This document shows, piece after piece, positions 63,828 through 64,000 of a DNA stretch of 64,000 bases. The stretch is from the NCBI GenBank assembly GCA_963735955.1, contig CAVTND010000013.1, positions 44,953-108,952 of the forward strand, written 5' to 3'. The notes beneath the pieces are model-generated. The model saw only the letters and a program-made list of their open reading frames with translations, did no database searches and was not told where the DNA came from. Positions within the stretch are counted from its first letter, which is position 1. Every line of letters starts with the position of its first letter. Source of the stretch: CAVTND01 sp963735955. Lineage in GTDB: Bacteria > Pseudomonadota > Gammaproteobacteria > Burkholderiales > Burkholderiaceae_F. Made by a program: the position numbers and the translations under genes.

Positions 63828-64000
63828 ATGCCCGCCTATCTGATCGGAACGATCCGAGTTACTGAACCCAGTCTGTGGCAGGAGTACGTCGACCGGGTCG
63901 GAGCAACGTTTGTGCCTCACAAAGGGAAGGTGCTGCTGCGCGCCGTCAAAGGGCGCGAACTCGCCGGTTCTGCCCATGGGGATCGGATCGTTGTCGCCGA
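63828..64000 (+). CDS. DUF1330 family protein, N-terminal part (cut by window edge)
   Basis: From ATG 63828 the frame reads MPAYLIGTIRVTEPSLWQEY, then VDRVGATFVPHKGKVLLRAVKG, and runs off the window after 57 residues. This is the start of a DUF1330 protein, a small ferredoxin-like fold of unknown function, usually about 95 residues. The gene is divergent from ada with 85 bases between the starts. Confidence 0.85.
   Translation, partial: MPAYLIGTIRVTEPSLWQEYVDRVGATFVPHKGKVLLRAVKGRELAGSAHGDRIVVA

Noticed and set aside
1..64000. tRNA, rRNA, CRISPR array, insertion sequence, toxin-antitoxin or phage genes
   Set aside because: No cloverleaf-like segment, rRNA motif, spaced direct repeats, transposase or integrase frame was recognised on either strand by eye; small RNAs cannot be excluded without computation.

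Overview
The window is GC-rich chromosomal DNA from a betaproteobacterium, most probably of the order Burkholderiales. The evidence is the block recN-nadK-hrcA-hemH-grpE-dnaK-dnaJ, a DUF3460 gene beside scpA, and intergenic repeats built around CCCCGAGGGGG of the kind common in Comamonadaceae-like genomes. The genus cannot be fixed from the sequence. No rRNA, tRNA, CRISPR array, insertion sequence or phage gene was seen.

Layout. 1-9.7 kb: end of an ornithine cyclodeaminase-family gene, recN, nadK, hrcA, hemH and the heat-shock set grpE-dnaK-dnaJ, with a sigma-32 type promoter before grpE. 9.8-13.2 kb: an HI0933-type flavoprotein and an exported prolyl oligopeptidase. 13.3-16.4 kb: molybdate importer modABC and a short ModE-like regulator. 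16.4-20.2 kb: a DUF4019 protein, scpA, a DUF3460 gene, a BamE-like lipoprotein and an osmoprotectant permease/binding-protein fusion. 20.4-27.8 kb: a six-subunit membrane complex related to hydrogenase-4 and complex I. Its large subunit has lost all four nickel-ligand cysteines, so it fits the energy-converting-hydrogenase-related (Ehr) type. 28.1-33.8 kb: a DUF3141 / phosphotransacetylase / acetate kinase / FabI operon behind two FNR-type palindromes. 33.9-36 kb: metG, badly broken in this sequence. 36.2-40.8 kb: small stress and envelope genes (CsbD, BON lipoprotein, DUF1328), a NarL-type two-component pair, an orphan receiver, an iron superoxide dismutase and a secreted cysteine-repeat protein. 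40.9-49.1 kb: kdpFABCDE with two extra tiny membrane-protein genes. 49.2-57.1 kb: apbC/mrp, then a periplasmic oxidation locus (beta-propeller, Sel1 protein, di-haem peroxidase, cytochrome b561, ankyrin protein, PQQ alcohol dehydrogenase with the lanthanide-type Asp pair, dihaem cytochrome c). 57.1-61.0 kb: a catabolic group (Bug binding protein, SDR, BKACE enzyme, 3-hydroxyacyl-CoA dehydrogenase-like protein). 61.1-64 kb: a DUF2946 protein with a His-rich outer-membrane barrel protein, Ada, and the start of a DUF1330 gene.

How it fits together. Several units concern energy and redox under changing oxygen: the Ehr-like complex, the acetate-kinase operon behind FNR-type sites, and the periplasmic PQQ/cytochrome chain. 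Others concern stress and ion balance (chaperones, SOD, Kdp, osmoprotectant uptake).

Quality warning. More than twenty single-base indels interrupt otherwise intact conserved genes (hemH, dnaK, ackA, metG, kdpB, kdpD, apbC and others), mostly apparent one-base insertions. They look like consensus errors rather than biology. Gene spans below bridge them, and the text of each entry says where the frame changes.
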